Origin: Trichocoleus desertorum ATA4-8-CV12
GTDB lineage: Bacteria > Cyanobacteriota > Cyanobacteriia > FACHB-46
Direction of reading: 5' to 3'
NCBI GenBank assembly: GCA_019358975.1
Contig: JAHHIL010000047.1
Location: forward strand, 1 to 46,875
Length of the DNA stretch: 46,875 bases
The notes below the pieces were generated by a model. It saw only the letters and a list, made by a program, of their open reading frames with translations, did no database searches and was not told the origin of the DNA. Of the stretch, positions 35,813 to 44,293 are shown piece after piece (positions within the stretch are counted from its first letter, which is position 1; every line of letters starts with the position of its first letter). The translations under genes and the position numbers were made by a program.

Positions 35813-36901
35813 ATGTCAACTGCAAAAGAAGCAGTCATCCTAGTTCCTGGCTTCTTCGCCAAGGCTCAAGATGATTATTTAGATAAATTGTTAACGATTG
35901 GCCTAACCAGTCGGCTAGAGAATTACAGAGTTGATATAGAAAGAGAGCCAATTAAAATTGCTGGGCAAACAGGGAAAAGATTTATTGCTCACTCTCAGAG
36001 TAATGAAGAAAAAACTATAGATATCTATGAGGCTTATTGGTTAGATCTAATGGAGAAACTGGGAGAAAAAACTCCCAAAGAGCAACTTGTTAGAGGACTT
36101 TATCTTTTTATCTACTGTTTTACATTTAAATTTTGGCTCATGGCGAAACAGTCAAGAGTTCTATTTTTTCAACTCATGATTGTGATGTTCTTGGTAGTGC
36201 TTTGGTACTACGGCATCGTGGCTGTAACGTTAACAGCAATTGGGAAAGCCCCAGATACGCTTGGCTTTCCTCTTCCACCTGATTGGGCAACAACACTAGG
36301 CCAAATAGGTCAAAGGATGGGAGGTTGGTCAGGATGGGTGATTGCCAGTATTCTTCTGAACTTGTTACCTACACCTGTAAGTGTTCTAGTTAATCAGATT
36401 GACTTTACGACTCGTTATCTTCAGGACGAAGCCGAGCTTGAAGTAGGATGCGTTAGAGACCGCATTAGGCTCAGAATTAAAATGATGTTGGATGATGTCC
36501 TGAAGCATGGAGACTATGAAAAAGTAACTCTTGTAGGACATAGTCATGGAGTAACGATCGCTGTTGACCTATTGGCTGACTACTACAACCCAACTCAAAT
36601 ACCCATTCGTCTTGTCAGTCTAGGTGGATTAATGGAGCTATATTCCTATAAAGCTCAGTGGGTAACTGAAGAAACTACTAAATGCCTCAATAGCAGCACA
36701 GTTCAAGAGTGGAATGATTATTACTCAAAACAAGACTGGTTATGTACTAAAACTCCCATTCCTAAGTCAGAAAATAATCAAAAATTCAAAAGTAATTTGA
36801 TACGTTTCAAAGCACCCTTGTCTAAGCAGCTTAGTGGGGAAACACATATTTCTTACTTTTTTGATCAAATAGTCTTAGAAGATTTATTGAACTTTAAGTG
36901 A
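35813..36901 (+). CDS. Membrane-bound alpha/beta-hydrolase-like protein
   Basis: A 362-residue protein with an N-terminal beta-strand start typical of lipases (VILVPGFF, residues 8-15), a nucleophile elbow GHSHG with S244 and a downstream catalytic-Asp/His region not identified by eye (a candidate His is in HISYFFDQIV near the end). Between strand and elbow are two hydrophobic stretches (about 110-150 and 170-190), so a membrane hairpin is inserted into the fold. Substrate is unknown. Composition is visibly richer in A and T than the flanks and codons differ (many AAA, ATT, TTA), as expected for a horizontally acquired gene. Function cannot be assigned; a membrane-active lipase or a defence/toxin role is only possible. 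Confidence 0.7.
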   Translation: MSTAKEAVILVPGFFAKAQDDYLDKLLTIGLTSRLENYRVDIEREPIKIAGQTGKRFIAHSQSNEEKTIDIYEAYWLDLMEKLGEKTPKEQLVRGLYLFIYCFTFKFWLMAKQSRVLFFQLMIVMFLVVLWYYGIVAVTLTAIGKAPDTLGFPLPPDWATTLGQIGQRMGGWSGWVIASILLNLLPTPVSVLVNQIDFTTRYLQDEAELEVGCVRDRIRLRIKMMLDDVLKHGDYEKVTLVGHSHGVTIAVDLLADYYNPTQIPIRLVSLGGLMELYSYKAQWVTEETTKCLNSSTVQEWNDYYSKQDWLCTKTPIPKSENNQKFKSNLIRFKAPLSKQLSGETHISYFFDQIVLEDLLNFK

Positions 36902-37548
36902 ATTAAAGGGTTAATGTGAGTGCTTGGTTAGTAAAACTAGAAACTAGTAAAAAATCAAGAAAAGCGATCGCTTAAATGGAATCTAAAATTACAGAAAACA
37001 GCTTAGAAAAAAGATTTGATAGTTTTAGAATTCACAGCGCTTTAGTGAACCATCCGCATACATTTCCATCGGGACGAGTTCAACCTTGCCGTTTATCTTG
37101 ACTTGAGAGTAGACGATCTTCAGAAAGGGAGATTTGTTTTGATTGAGGCGACGAGACATACACACCACCGGATGAATAGGAGTAAGAATGAACAAATTGT
37201 CTGCTCCTGACTTCAAAGTATCCAATTGGCCGAGCAGACCACTTCTGCCAAATGATTTATTTCGTCTCTTTCCTTTGTCCTAATTCTTGTTCTAGCTGAT
37301 CCCTCGTAAAGATACGAGTATAGCGATGAGTATTCTGATGAAGATATGGTGAAATTGCTGACGACAGCAGCCACCCATTCAGTCCTTTCTGCTCCGGTAT
37401 AAATTGCTCATAAACCGGGGATAATAAAGGCACTCAGCCCGTCGGATCAGCAGGCTTTGGCAACGTCGCGATCGCATCACTCAAACGTGGCCGAAAGACT
37501 AAAATTGACTTCTACAACTTTAGGCTCAGTTCTCCAAGTAACCGAAAC
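36902..37548. other. AT-rich accessory region with a small doubtful frame
   Basis: Following the hydrolase gene the sequence stays AT-rich, with a HIP1 copy near 36964. A minus-strand open stretch at 37025-37279 includes the small candidate described separately. A perfect hairpin CTCGTA-AAGA-TACGAG (37303-37318) without a T-run lies in the spacer, and another HIP1 is near 37468. The last part should hold the promoter of the GH15-like gene. Confidence 0.4.
37025..37225 (-). CDS. Possible small protein or gene remnant
   Basis: A 66-codon frame from TTG 37225 with no good ribosome-binding site; the open stretch actually reaches back to a stop at 37280-37282 and reads DKGKRRNKSFGRSGLL before it, with no ATG or GTG. 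The product has a globular look (VVCMSRRLNQNK, LKIVYSQVKINGKVELVPME, YADGSLKRCEF) but I recognise no family. The absence of a proper start, and its position in the AT-rich accessory patch, make a decayed 3' end more likely than an active gene. Confidence 0.3.
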   Translation of the reverse strand: MDTLKSGADNLFILTPIHPVVCMSRRLNQNKSPFLKIVYSQVKINGKVELVPMEMYADGSLKRCEF

Positions 37549-40500
37549 ATGGCAACCGCATCCCTTGATTTGCAAGCGCGCTTAGATGACTACTACCGCC
37601 AAATCAACACCATCATCCTGACGCGCCAAAATCCCATAACAGGGCTGCTACCCGCAAGCACAGCGGTCAATGCCCACGGCGACTACACCGATGCCTGGGT
37701 TAGGGACAACGTCTATAGCATTCTGGCCGTGTGGGGGTTAGCGCTGGCCTACCGCAAAGTAGACGAAGATCAAGGTCGTACTTACGAACTAGAGCATAGC
37801 GTCGTGAAGTTAATGCGCGGCTTGTTGTTTGCCATGATGCGGCAGACCCACAAAGTCGAGAAGTTTAAGGCGACGCAATCAGCGCTAGACGCACTCCACG
37901 CTAAGTACGACACCCACACTGGCGATACGGTCGTAGGAGATGGGGAATGGGGCCACCTGCAACTCGATGCCACCTCCCTATTTTTGCTGATCTTGGCTCA
38001 GATGACGGCTTCTGGCCTCTCAATTGTCTACAGCATTGACGAAGTCAACTTTATTCAAAACCTGGTCTACTACATTGGACGGGCTTACCGCACCCCAGAC
38101 TACGGCATTTGGGAACGGGGCAACAAAACCAACCACGGCAATCCAGAGCTGAATGCTAGCTCTATCGGCATGGCGAAGGCGGCGCTAGAGGCGATCAATG
38201 GCCTAGATTTGTTTGGTGTGCGGGGTAGCCAAGCGTCAGTCATTCACGTGTTACCCGACGAGATTGCGCGGGCGCGAATCACTCTGGAATCCCTGTTGCC
38301 ACGAGAATCTGGTTCTAAAGAAATTGATGCGGCTTTGTTGAGTGTGATTGGCTTTCCTGCCTTTGCTGTGGAAGATCGCCCGTTGATGGAGCGCACTCGT
38401 ACCGCCATCATCAAGAAGCTGCAAGGCAAGTACGGCTGTAAGCGTTTCTTGCGAGACGGTCATCAGACAGTTTTGGAAGACACCACCCGCTTGCACTACG
38501 AACCTTGGGAGTTGAAGCAATTTGAGCATGTGGAATGTGAGTGGCCGTTGTTCTTCACCTATCTGCTGCTAGATGGCTTGTTCCAAGGCGATCGCGCCCA
38601 AGTGGAAGACTACCAAGCCAAGCTAAAAACATTACTCGTCGAGCAAGACGGCCTGCAACTGCTGCCAGAACTGTACTACGTACCCCAAGAAAGTATTGAT
38701 GCCGAGCGCCAAAAACCCCAGAGCCAGAAGCGTTTACCCAATGAAAACATCCCTCTGGTTTGGGCACAGAGCCTTTATTTTCTCGGCTGTATGCTCAGCG
38801 ACGGTTTAATTGCCTTGGGAGACATTGATCCTCTAGGGCGGCATCTGTGCGTCGGACGACATCGAGAACCCCTAATCCAGATTGCGATGCTGGCTGAGGA
38901 TGAAGCCATTCAGGAGAAACTTGCGGCCTATGGTATCGCCACCCAAACTCCGAAGCAGGTAGAACCATTACAAGTTCGTCATGCCACTGAGTTATCGGCA
39001 GCGTACACCCAGATTGGTCGCAATGATAAACTTGACCTGAGCGGTCGGCCTATACGACGGCTCCGCAGTCTCACTACTTGCCGCGTCTTCCGCATTTGTG
39101 GCGAAACGATCGCCTTCTTGCCTTCTTGCCTCGATCCGCAACAGTTTTATCTAACACTGGACTACCACTTTCTAGTCGCTCAGATCAAAAGTGAGTTGGC
39201 CTATATTCAATCCCATTGGTGTCAACTTGGTAGACCCACTCTCACATTGCTAATCACCAAAGCAATGCTAGAAACAGGCCGTGGAGCGCTTCTGGATTTG
39301 ATGCAAGAGTTGCAGAATGGCTACTGCAATGGCATTGCTGTCCGATTGGGACGACTGAACCAATTGATCCTGACGGCAGGAGTTGAGCGGATTGATTTTC
39401 TGCATAATTTCAAGTTTTCTACCACCTCAGTCCAAGATGCTTCGCCTGTTTGCTCTTACTTGGCGTTCAATCCAGAGCAAAGCGGCCCCTTGGGCTACAC
39501 TCAGGAATTTGTCTTGGAATGCGAAACCAATATCGACTTGCTATTGAGTAGTTTGCGAGAGACGGAAAACATCTACGAGCAAATTGAACTCTTACAAACT
39601 TTGGTAAGGTTGCGAGGGTTAGAGTTTGAGACGGGGTTTGAAGGCCCGCAACGCTCGGTGACAGTAGTTGATCTCCTCAATGAGGTCTATACCAAAGCTG
39701 GAACGTTGCAATTGTGGGCGGTAGTTCGGCGGGCAGCGGGTTTGCTCAATAAAGTAGATATTGGTTTATCGGATGCGGTGACTGATATTTTGGTGCGGCA
39801 AAAGCAAATTACGGTGGGCAAGTCCTACAGTGAAGCTTCCTTAATTACCCGTCCCATGTCTTACACCGAGGTCATCGACAAAATCAAGGAGTTCTGCGGC
39901 GAAGACATTCGCGATCGCGTCCTCACTCAAGAAATCTTGATCTACTGCGGTTTGCTGATCCAATCGGAGCCACAGCTTTTTGATGGTTTGCTGACGCTGC
40001 GAGTGGGCTACCTAATCTTATTAATTACCACTGCTTTGTCCCGTGAATTGCAAGTCACCCAAGACGAAGCTTACGAACACTTGATGGAACTCAGCCCCTT
40101 CGAGCTAAAAATGCGCCTCCGCCAAGTTTTAGCGGGATACGAAGGTTTGAATCAGACCCTGTTCCAGCAAGAATCGTTGCACGTCAAACAACAACAGGCG
40201 ATCGAGTGGGTGGTGTTGCCAGAGCAATCCGAGTCCGAGTCACCTACTGGTAGCTGGTTACAAAAACGTCAATTGGATGGAGCCCTCAACCGTGTACCAG
40301 AAGACTTTTACTTCAAAGTTTGGCGACTGTTAAAACACTGCAAAGGCTTAGTCATTGGCGACAAGCTAGAGCGGCGCAACCGTCTAGACAGTCATTTAAT
40401 TCTGGCGGAAATGACGCCTGGAGAACCCAACTTTGCATTGCGAGTGGAGCATTTGTTGAACAAAATTCAGGCTCCAGAGTATCGCCAAGTCAACATCGAA

Positions 40501-40758
40501 ACTCTAATGGAATTGGCGGCGATCGCAGAACGCAACCCCAACTTACAAATTGAAGAACTGATTGTGCTCGACGTATTGATCGGCCACGCCGTGCGCCTGT
40601 CCTGGCTAGACAGATTCCCCGATCGCGCGGAGCAATATCCCCAATACAAAGCCTCGGCTTGGCGATCGTTCTACGACACTTCACCCTATCTCTGCGCCAG
40701 CTATGTAGTGAAGGCGTTACAGTTCCTGGCTCAGTTGGGTCAAGCCAACCCAGTGTAA
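37549..40758 (+). CDS. GH15 / phosphorylase-kinase alpha-beta-like protein
   Basis: A 1069-residue protein whose first third is an (alpha/alpha)6-barrel like glycoside hydrolase family 15 and the phosphorylase b kinase alpha/beta subunits: DYTDAWVRDNVYSILAVWGLALAYRK near residue 45, GDGEWGHLQLDATSLFLL near 130, and an aromatic segment LPNENIPLVWAQSLYFLGCML. It continues into a long all-helical C-terminal region found with this family in cyanobacteria. Possible activity on glucans (glycogen) follows from the family; whether it is catalytic cannot be judged by eye, as acid residues vary in this subgroup. Single gene, ATG start, nothing truncated. Likely cytosolic. Confidence 0.85.
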   Translation: MATASLDLQARLDDYYRQINTIILTRQNPITGLLPASTAVNAHGDYTDAWVRDNVYSILAVWGLALAYRKVDEDQGRTYELEHSVVKLMRGLLFAMMRQTHKVEKFKATQSALDALHAKYDTHTGDTVVGDGEWGHLQLDATSLFLLILAQMTASGLSIVYSIDEVNFIQNLVYYIGRAYRTPDYGIWERGNKTNHGNPELNASSIGMAKAALEAINGLDLFGVRGSQASVIHVLPDEIARARITLESLLPRESGSKEIDAALLSVIGFPAFAVEDRPLMERTRTAIIKKLQGKYGCKRFLRDGHQTVLEDTTRLHYEPWELKQFEHVECEWPLFFTYLLLDGLFQGDRAQVEDYQAKLKTLLVEQDGLQLLPELYYVPQESIDAERQKPQSQKRLPNENIPLVWAQSLYFLGCMLSDGLIALGDIDPLGRHLCVGRHREPLIQIAMLAEDEAIQEKLAAYGIATQTPKQVEPLQVRHATELSAAYTQIGRNDKLDLSGRPIRRLRSLTTCRVFRICGETIAFLPSCLDPQQFYLTLDYHFLVAQIKSELAYIQSHWCQLGRPTLTLLITKAMLETGRGALLDLMQELQNGYCNGIAVRLGRLNQLILTAGVERIDFLHNFKFSTTSVQDASPVCSYLAFNPEQSGPLGYTQEFVLECETNIDLLLSSLRETENIYEQIELLQTLVRLRGLEFETGFEGPQRSVTVVDLLNEVYTKAGTLQLWAVVRRAAGLLNKVDIGLSDAVTDILVRQKQITVGKSYSEASLITRPMSYTEVIDKIKEFCGEDIRDRVLTQEILIYCGLLIQSEPQLFDGLLTLRVGYLILLITTALSRELQVTQDEAYEHLMELSPFELKMRLRQVLAGYEGLNQTLFQQESLHVKQQQAIEWVVLPEQSESESPTGSWLQKRQLDGALNRVPEDFYFKVWRLLKHCKGLVIGDKLERRNRLDSHLILAEMTPGEPNFALRVEHLLNKIQAPEYRQVNIETLMELAAIAERNPNLQIEELIVLDVLIGHAVRLSWLDRFPDRAEQYPQYKASAWRSFYDTSPYLCASYVVKALQFLAQLGQANPV

Positions 40759-40774
40759 GTAAAGCGCGATCGCA

Positions 40775-40882
40775 CTGACAATTCCAGGCAAAGATGGAGA
40801 TGATGTGCCGCGCTACCTTGAAAAGCAGTTAGCTCAGTTATTAATTGAGCTGGAGAATCTAAGGGAGGACAAGAATTCATGA
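40775..40882 (+). pseudogene. C-terminal remnant of a HicA-like toxin gene
   Basis: The frame reads LTIPGKDGDDVPRYLEKQ... to ...LRE, ending NS at a TGA (40880-40882) that overlaps the hicB ATG in the ATGA manner of a coupled pair. The spacing of TIPGK, GDD, Y-x-EK matches the C-terminal part of cyanobacterial HicA proteins. Upstream the frame passes a HIP1 octamer and meets a stop at 40760-40762, 16 bases after the end of the GH15-like gene; no initiation codon precedes the conserved part. The N-terminal half with the catalytic His is absent, so this is a decayed toxin. Confidence 0.55.
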
Positions 40883-41097
40883 GTCGATACAGCATGATTA
40901 TTCAATGGTCCGATGAAGATCAGCTTTTTCTAGTGACAATTCCAGAATTTGCAGATCTGGTTGTCATGCCTTGCACTCATGGCAAAACCCGTGAAGAAGC
41001 AATTCACCAAGGCGAAGAAGTGATTGAAATGTATCTCGAAGCTTGGCAAGCAGAAGGTGAACCTATACCTGAACCTAGAACACTGCAAGTTGCCTAG
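40879..41097 (+). CDS. hicB: HicB-family antitoxin-like protein
   Basis: A 72-residue protein with the HicB partial RNase H-like fold: MSRYSMIIQWSDEDQLFLVTIPEF and the helix TREEAIHQGEEVIEMYLEAW. In complete systems HicB neutralises the mRNA-cleaving toxin HicA. GGGAGG is about 8 bases before the ATG. It has no C-terminal DNA-binding domain, the short form common in cyanobacteria. The toxin in front of it is only a remnant, so HicB is an orphan here. It is followed after a short gap by a Uma2 gene. Confidence 0.85.
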   Translation: MSRYSMIIQWSDEDQLFLVTIPEFADLVVMPCTHGKTREEAIHQGEEVIEMYLEAWQAEGEPIPEPRTLQVA

Positions 41098-41150
41098 TCG
41101 TTGTGGCGATCGCATTACGAATCATTTTTCGGAGTAAAGCGGAGGAAGGA

Positions 41151-41786
41151 ATGACCATCGCAACGCCCACCTTAGGCGAACAACGCATCATTTTGCACAA
41201 CGTCAGTTGGCGTTTGTTTGAGCTGATGTTGAGTGAGCTAGGTGAGACTAGCAACGCCCGCCTCGCTTATGACCAAGGCATTCTGGAAATTATGTCCCCG
41301 TTGTTTCCTCATGAACATATCAAACGCCTGATCGAAAAGCTGATAGATGTCCTTGTAGAGGAGTTGGATTTACCGATTCGTAGCGCTGGGGCATTGACCT
41401 GTAAACGAAAAGACTTACTCAAGGGCATTGAGCCAGACTCCTGCTTCTACATTCAGAACGAATCTAAGGTGAGAGCGCTAGAAACTATTGATCTCGATCG
41501 CGACCCGCCACCTGATTTAGTGCTGGAAGTAGACTTCAGTAGTTCATCCCTAAACAAAGAGCCGATCTATGTTGCCTTGGGAGTCCCCGAAATCTGGCGT
41601 TACGCCAATGGTGAGTTAACCATCAAACAGCTACAGCAGGGACAATATACTCAACTTAGCTACAGTCCTACCTTTGGAAATTTGCTTCTGACTGTCATTC
41701 CCCGATTTCTGAATCAAAGCCCTGCGATCGGTGAAACAGGTGTAATTCGGACTTTCCGATCCTGGGTAAGAGAACAAAGAGTGTAG
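41151..41786 (+). CDS. Uma2 family (DUF820) endonuclease-like protein
   Basis: PD-(D/E)xK-fold protein of the Uma2/DUF820 family, massively expanded in cyanobacteria. Visible: LAYDQGILEIMSPLFPHE, the central PDLVLEVDFSSSSL with the metal-binding Asp and EVD, and VPEIWRYANGEL that ends the fold. About 211 residues. I start it at ATG 41151, preceded by GGAGG at 41141-41145; the frame runs back to a GTG at 41103 in HIP1 sequence, which is unlikely. Nuclease activity in this family is inferred from fold. Convergent with rpsU. Confidence 0.88.
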   Translation: MTIATPTLGEQRIILHNVSWRLFELMLSELGETSNARLAYDQGILEIMSPLFPHEHIKRLIEKLIDVLVEELDLPIRSAGALTCKRKDLLKGIEPDSCFYIQNESKVRALETIDLDRDPPPDLVLEVDFSSSSLNKEPIYVALGVPEIWRYANGELTIKQLQQGQYTQLSYSPTFGNLLLTVIPRFLNQSPAIGETGVIRTFRSWVREQRV

Positions 41787-41813
41787 CGATCGCTCACTAC
41801 ACTCCTACTGTTC

Positions 41814-41840
41814 AACCGCTGCGGGGGATAATAGCGGGTT
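41814..41840. terminator. Possible bidirectional hairpin between Uma2 gene and rpsU
   Basis: AACCGCT (41814-41820) and AGCGGGTT (41833-41840) form a seven-pair stem with a one-base bulge between convergent genes. There is no T-run on either strand, so the assignment as terminator is weak. Confidence 0.3.
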
Positions 41841-41855
41841 ATTTAACTGACTCAA

Positions 41856-42041
41856 TTAAGCTGAATTAAACCGTCTCTTCCGTCTTCTAGCGATCGCTTT
41901 GCGCTTCTTTTTCTCGATGGGAGTCTCAAAGTGCCGTCGCCGTCTAATATCCGAAAAAATTCCTGCTTTGGAGACCTGACGCTTAAATCGACGCAGCGCC
42001 GACTCAATTCCTTCGTTTTCGCCAACAGTCACCTGGGTCAT
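41856..42041 (-). CDS. rpsU: 30S ribosomal protein bS21
   Basis: A 61-residue, very basic small-subunit protein; N-terminus [23 protein letters not shown]... and a C-terminal run [12 protein letters not shown] are characteristic. It lies near the anti-Shine-Dalgarno sequence of 16S RNA in ribosomes and aids initiation. It follows the RNA-binding protein gene (rbp) on the same strand, an arrangement known in cyanobacteria (rbp-rpsU), with 136 bases and a hairpin between them. Confidence 0.96.
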   Translation of the reverse strand: MTQVTVGENEGIESALRRFKRQVSKAGIFSDIRRRRHFETPIEKKKRKAIARRRKRRFNSA

Positions 42042-42105
42042 GCGATTGCCTCCTGAGCTTCATTACTTGCTAGGTGGTTGTGAACACCCCAGTATATTTC
42101 TAGCA

Positions 42106-42136
42106 GAGTGAGACACGGCTGGCCCCTGCCTCACTC
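42106..42136 (-). terminator. Hairpin between rbp and rpsU
   Basis: GAGTGAG (42106-42112) and CTCACTC (42130-42136) form a seven-pair stem around a 17-base GC-rich loop. There is no T tract following on the minus strand, so it may attenuate transcription or stabilise the rbp mRNA end, rather than end it. Confidence 0.4.
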
Positions 42137-42177
42137 GCCCACAACTTTTAAGTTAAACCCTAAGCTTTAAGGAAGGT

Positions 42178-42513
42178 TTAGTAGCGGCGAGAAAATCCAT
42201 CTCTGCTGCCACCGCCACCGCCACCACCGCTTCGGCGATTGCCACCGCCACCACCGCCGGGGCTTCTCTCTTCACGGGGCTTCGCTTTGTTAACCTTCAG
42301 GTCACGGCCCATCCATTCAGCTCCATCTAGAGCTTCGATCGCTGCGGTTTCTTCCGCGTCGCTTGACATTTCAACAAAGCCAAAGCCGCGCATACGGCCT
42401 GTTTCGCGGTCTACGGGGAGTTGAACCCGCTTCACCGTACCATATTCTGAGAAGATGTCACTCACATCTTCTTGCGTCACTTCATAAGATAGGTTGCCGA
42501 TGTAGATTGACAT
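42178..42513 (-). CDS. rbp: Cyanobacterial RRM-type RNA-binding protein
   Basis: A 111-residue single RRM protein: RNP2 IYIGNL (3-8) and RNP1 RGFGFVEM (42-49), both with the aromatic residues that stack on RNA. The C-terminus is an unstructured Gly/Arg-rich tail (runs of Gly around NRRSGG, ending GFSRRY). Family members in cyanobacteria are cold-induced through their long 5' untranslated regions, and rpsU is often downstream, as here. The 225 bases upstream are shared with the divergent histidine kinase. Complete. Confidence 0.93.
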   Translation of the reverse strand: MSIYIGNLSYEVTQEDVSDIFSEYGTVKRVQLPVDRETGRMRGFGFVEMSSDAEETAAIEALDGAEWMGRDLKVNKAKPREERSPGGGGGGNRRSGGGGGGGSRDGFSRRY

Positions 42514-42715
42514 GGAAAACTCCAGAATCAGAAAAAGTGTAGAGATTGAGATTCGGAGAGATGCCTGTCAATCAAAGAACAAACCCGTCAGCCGAAACTT
42601 AATGCTCACTAGACACGGTAGCACAGAATCTTTAGCCCATCCAAGGCCATCTCTTGTTCCGTTGACAAAATAACGCAGCTAGATTTTGCGACTGGAGCGA
42701 GGGTTTATTGCTTTA

Positions 42716-42734
42716 ATATTAACTTATATTAACT
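42716..42734. repeat. 10-bp-period direct repeat before the sensor kinase gene
   Basis: ATATTAACT occurs at 42716-42724 and 42726-42734, one T apart, ending four bases before the ATG at 42739. Helical-turn spacing is typical of response-regulator dimer sites, but the location at the start codon is unusual. A TTGACA at 42662-42667 is upstream. Confidence 0.45.
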
Positions 42735-42738
42735 GATT

Positions 42739-44169
42739 ATGTTTCAAACGACTCGTCGGCGCTTAGCTTTGTGGTACACGATTGTAACCGCAGTGCTCCT
42801 GTTGTTGTTTGCTAGTGGCTTCTATTTCTATGTGCGTAGCACTTTAATTGAGCGGATTGACGACACGCTAAATCATGTAGTGGAAGTAATTCAGCGATCG
42901 CTGGTCTTGGAACCAGTGCACTTTCACAAAGAAGGTGGCCCTTTACGGATCAATATAGAGGCCAGTTTTCGCAACAATGCCGACACCGTAGAAGATGACC
43001 ACATTGACTTAGAGTGGTTCAGTCCTGAAGGAGAACTGCTGTGGTCCACTCTTTCAGCTCCCTTAAATGTACCTTTGCATCCCAATAGTACAGGCGAAAC
43101 AGTACATCTACCGCCTCAACCGACTGATGGCACCCAAGAACCCGATCTGCTACGGCAAGTAACCCAACGAGTCCAGGTGGGGCGGCAAGTGCTGGGCTAT
43201 TTGCGGGTTAGTCATCCCTGGTTTGAAGTGACCAAACCGATTCGACAGTTAATCTTTGACTTGAGCTTGGGAACTGGCCTGATGGTTGTAGCAGTTGCGG
43301 CCATTGGTTGGTTGCTTTCTGGGTTAGCCATGCAGCCAGTGCAAGCGTCTTACCAACAGCTAAAACAATTTACAGCCGATGCCTCCCATGAGTTGAGAAA
43401 CCCGATCGCCACGATTCAGACCAATGTACAGGTGGCACTCTCTGACCCCAATCCTGATCCGCAGTGGCAGCAACAACAACTTCAAGTGGTGGAACGGCTA
43501 ACTCGACGCTTAGGGCGATTAGTGGATGATCTGCTCTTTTTAGCGCGGCAAGACAGTGGTATGGTGCAACCGCGTTGGACAGTTGTGGCCTTGGATGCGC
43601 TGTTGATTGATGTGGTGGAGGAACAACAAGCGATCGCTCTCGAAAAAGGCGTATTTTTATCCTTAGATATAGAGGAGCCAGCAGAGCCTCCATTAGAGCT
43701 TCGCCCTGAGAGTCGTCCGCGCAATAGCAGTAAAGGTGAAATCCCGCCCGAACCCTTTACCTTACAGGGCGATCGCGATCAATTGGCCCGCCTATTTACC
43801 AATTTGGTCGGCAATGCCGTGCAGTATACGCCTAGTAGCGGACAGGTTGAAGTGATGCTACAGCAGGTGAAGCGCAATCATATCGTGCAGTTGCAAATAC
43901 AGGTGAGAGATACAGGCATTGGCATTCCGCCGGAAGCATTGCCCTATATCTTCGATCGCTTCTATCGAGTTGACCCCGCCCGCACTCACGAAAACGCCGA
44001 AACTAGCATCGCCAAACCTGCAACCACGGGTTCTGGCTTAGGACTGGCGATCGCTCATGCCATTGTCGAGAACCATCAAGGTAGCCTTTGCGTTGACAGT
44101 CAACCGGAACAAGGCACGACCTTTACCGTTACCTTGACCTGCCATCACTCCTTAATCACAAGGGGGTAG
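42739..44169 (+). CDS. Two-helix membrane sensor histidine kinase
   Basis: A 476-residue kinase: membrane helices at about 11-31 and 172-197 enclosing a periplasmic sensor domain (about 35-170), then HisKA with H217 in DASHELRNP, and an HATPase domain with N box NLVGNAVQYTP, G1 DTGIGIP and G2 GSGLGLAIA. A short HAMP-like linker joins helix 2 to HisKA. The periplasmic part is acidic, with His-rich PVHFHKEGG, which could bind a metal. It resembles RppB/NrsS-type kinases, but that is a general similarity. No response regulator gene adjoins it, so its partner is elsewhere. Confidence 0.88.
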   Translation: MFQTTRRRLALWYTIVTAVLLLLFASGFYFYVRSTLIERIDDTLNHVVEVIQRSLVLEPVHFHKEGGPLRINIEASFRNNADTVEDDHIDLEWFSPEGELLWSTLSAPLNVPLHPNSTGETVHLPPQPTDGTQEPDLLRQVTQRVQVGRQVLGYLRVSHPWFEVTKPIRQLIFDLSLGTGLMVVAVAAIGWLLSGLAMQPVQASYQQLKQFTADASHELRNPIATIQTNVQVALSDPNPDPQWQQQQLQVVERLTRRLGRLVDDLLFLARQDSGMVQPRWTVVALDALLIDVVEEQQAIALEKGVFLSLDIEEPAEPPLELRPESRPRNSSKGEIPPEPFTLQGDRDQLARLFTNLVGNAVQYTPSSGQVEVMLQQVKRNHIVQLQIQVRDTGIGIPPEALPYIFDRFYRVDPARTHENAETSIAKPATTGSGLGLAIAHAIVENHQGSLCVDSQPEQGTTFTVTLTCHHSLITRG

Positions 44170-44221
44170 TGGCCCTGCCTCACGACCAGGATTACCCAAA
44201 TCATCAACTCAGATAAGCTTC

Positions 44222-44251
44222 AAAAAAGAGAGGCTGCCCTTATGGACAGCC
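44222..44251 (-). terminator. Intrinsic terminator of the 73-residue gene
   Basis: On the minus strand GGCTGTCC pairs with GGGCAGCC (eight pairs, one G-U), loop ATAA, then TCTC and six T (A at 44222-44227 on the plus strand). It lies about 45 bases after the stop of the small gene and also faces the end of the kinase gene. Confidence 0.85.
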
Positions 44252-44293
44252 GATTAACAGGAATGAGCTTTTAGACTGCTATCTGAGCAGACT

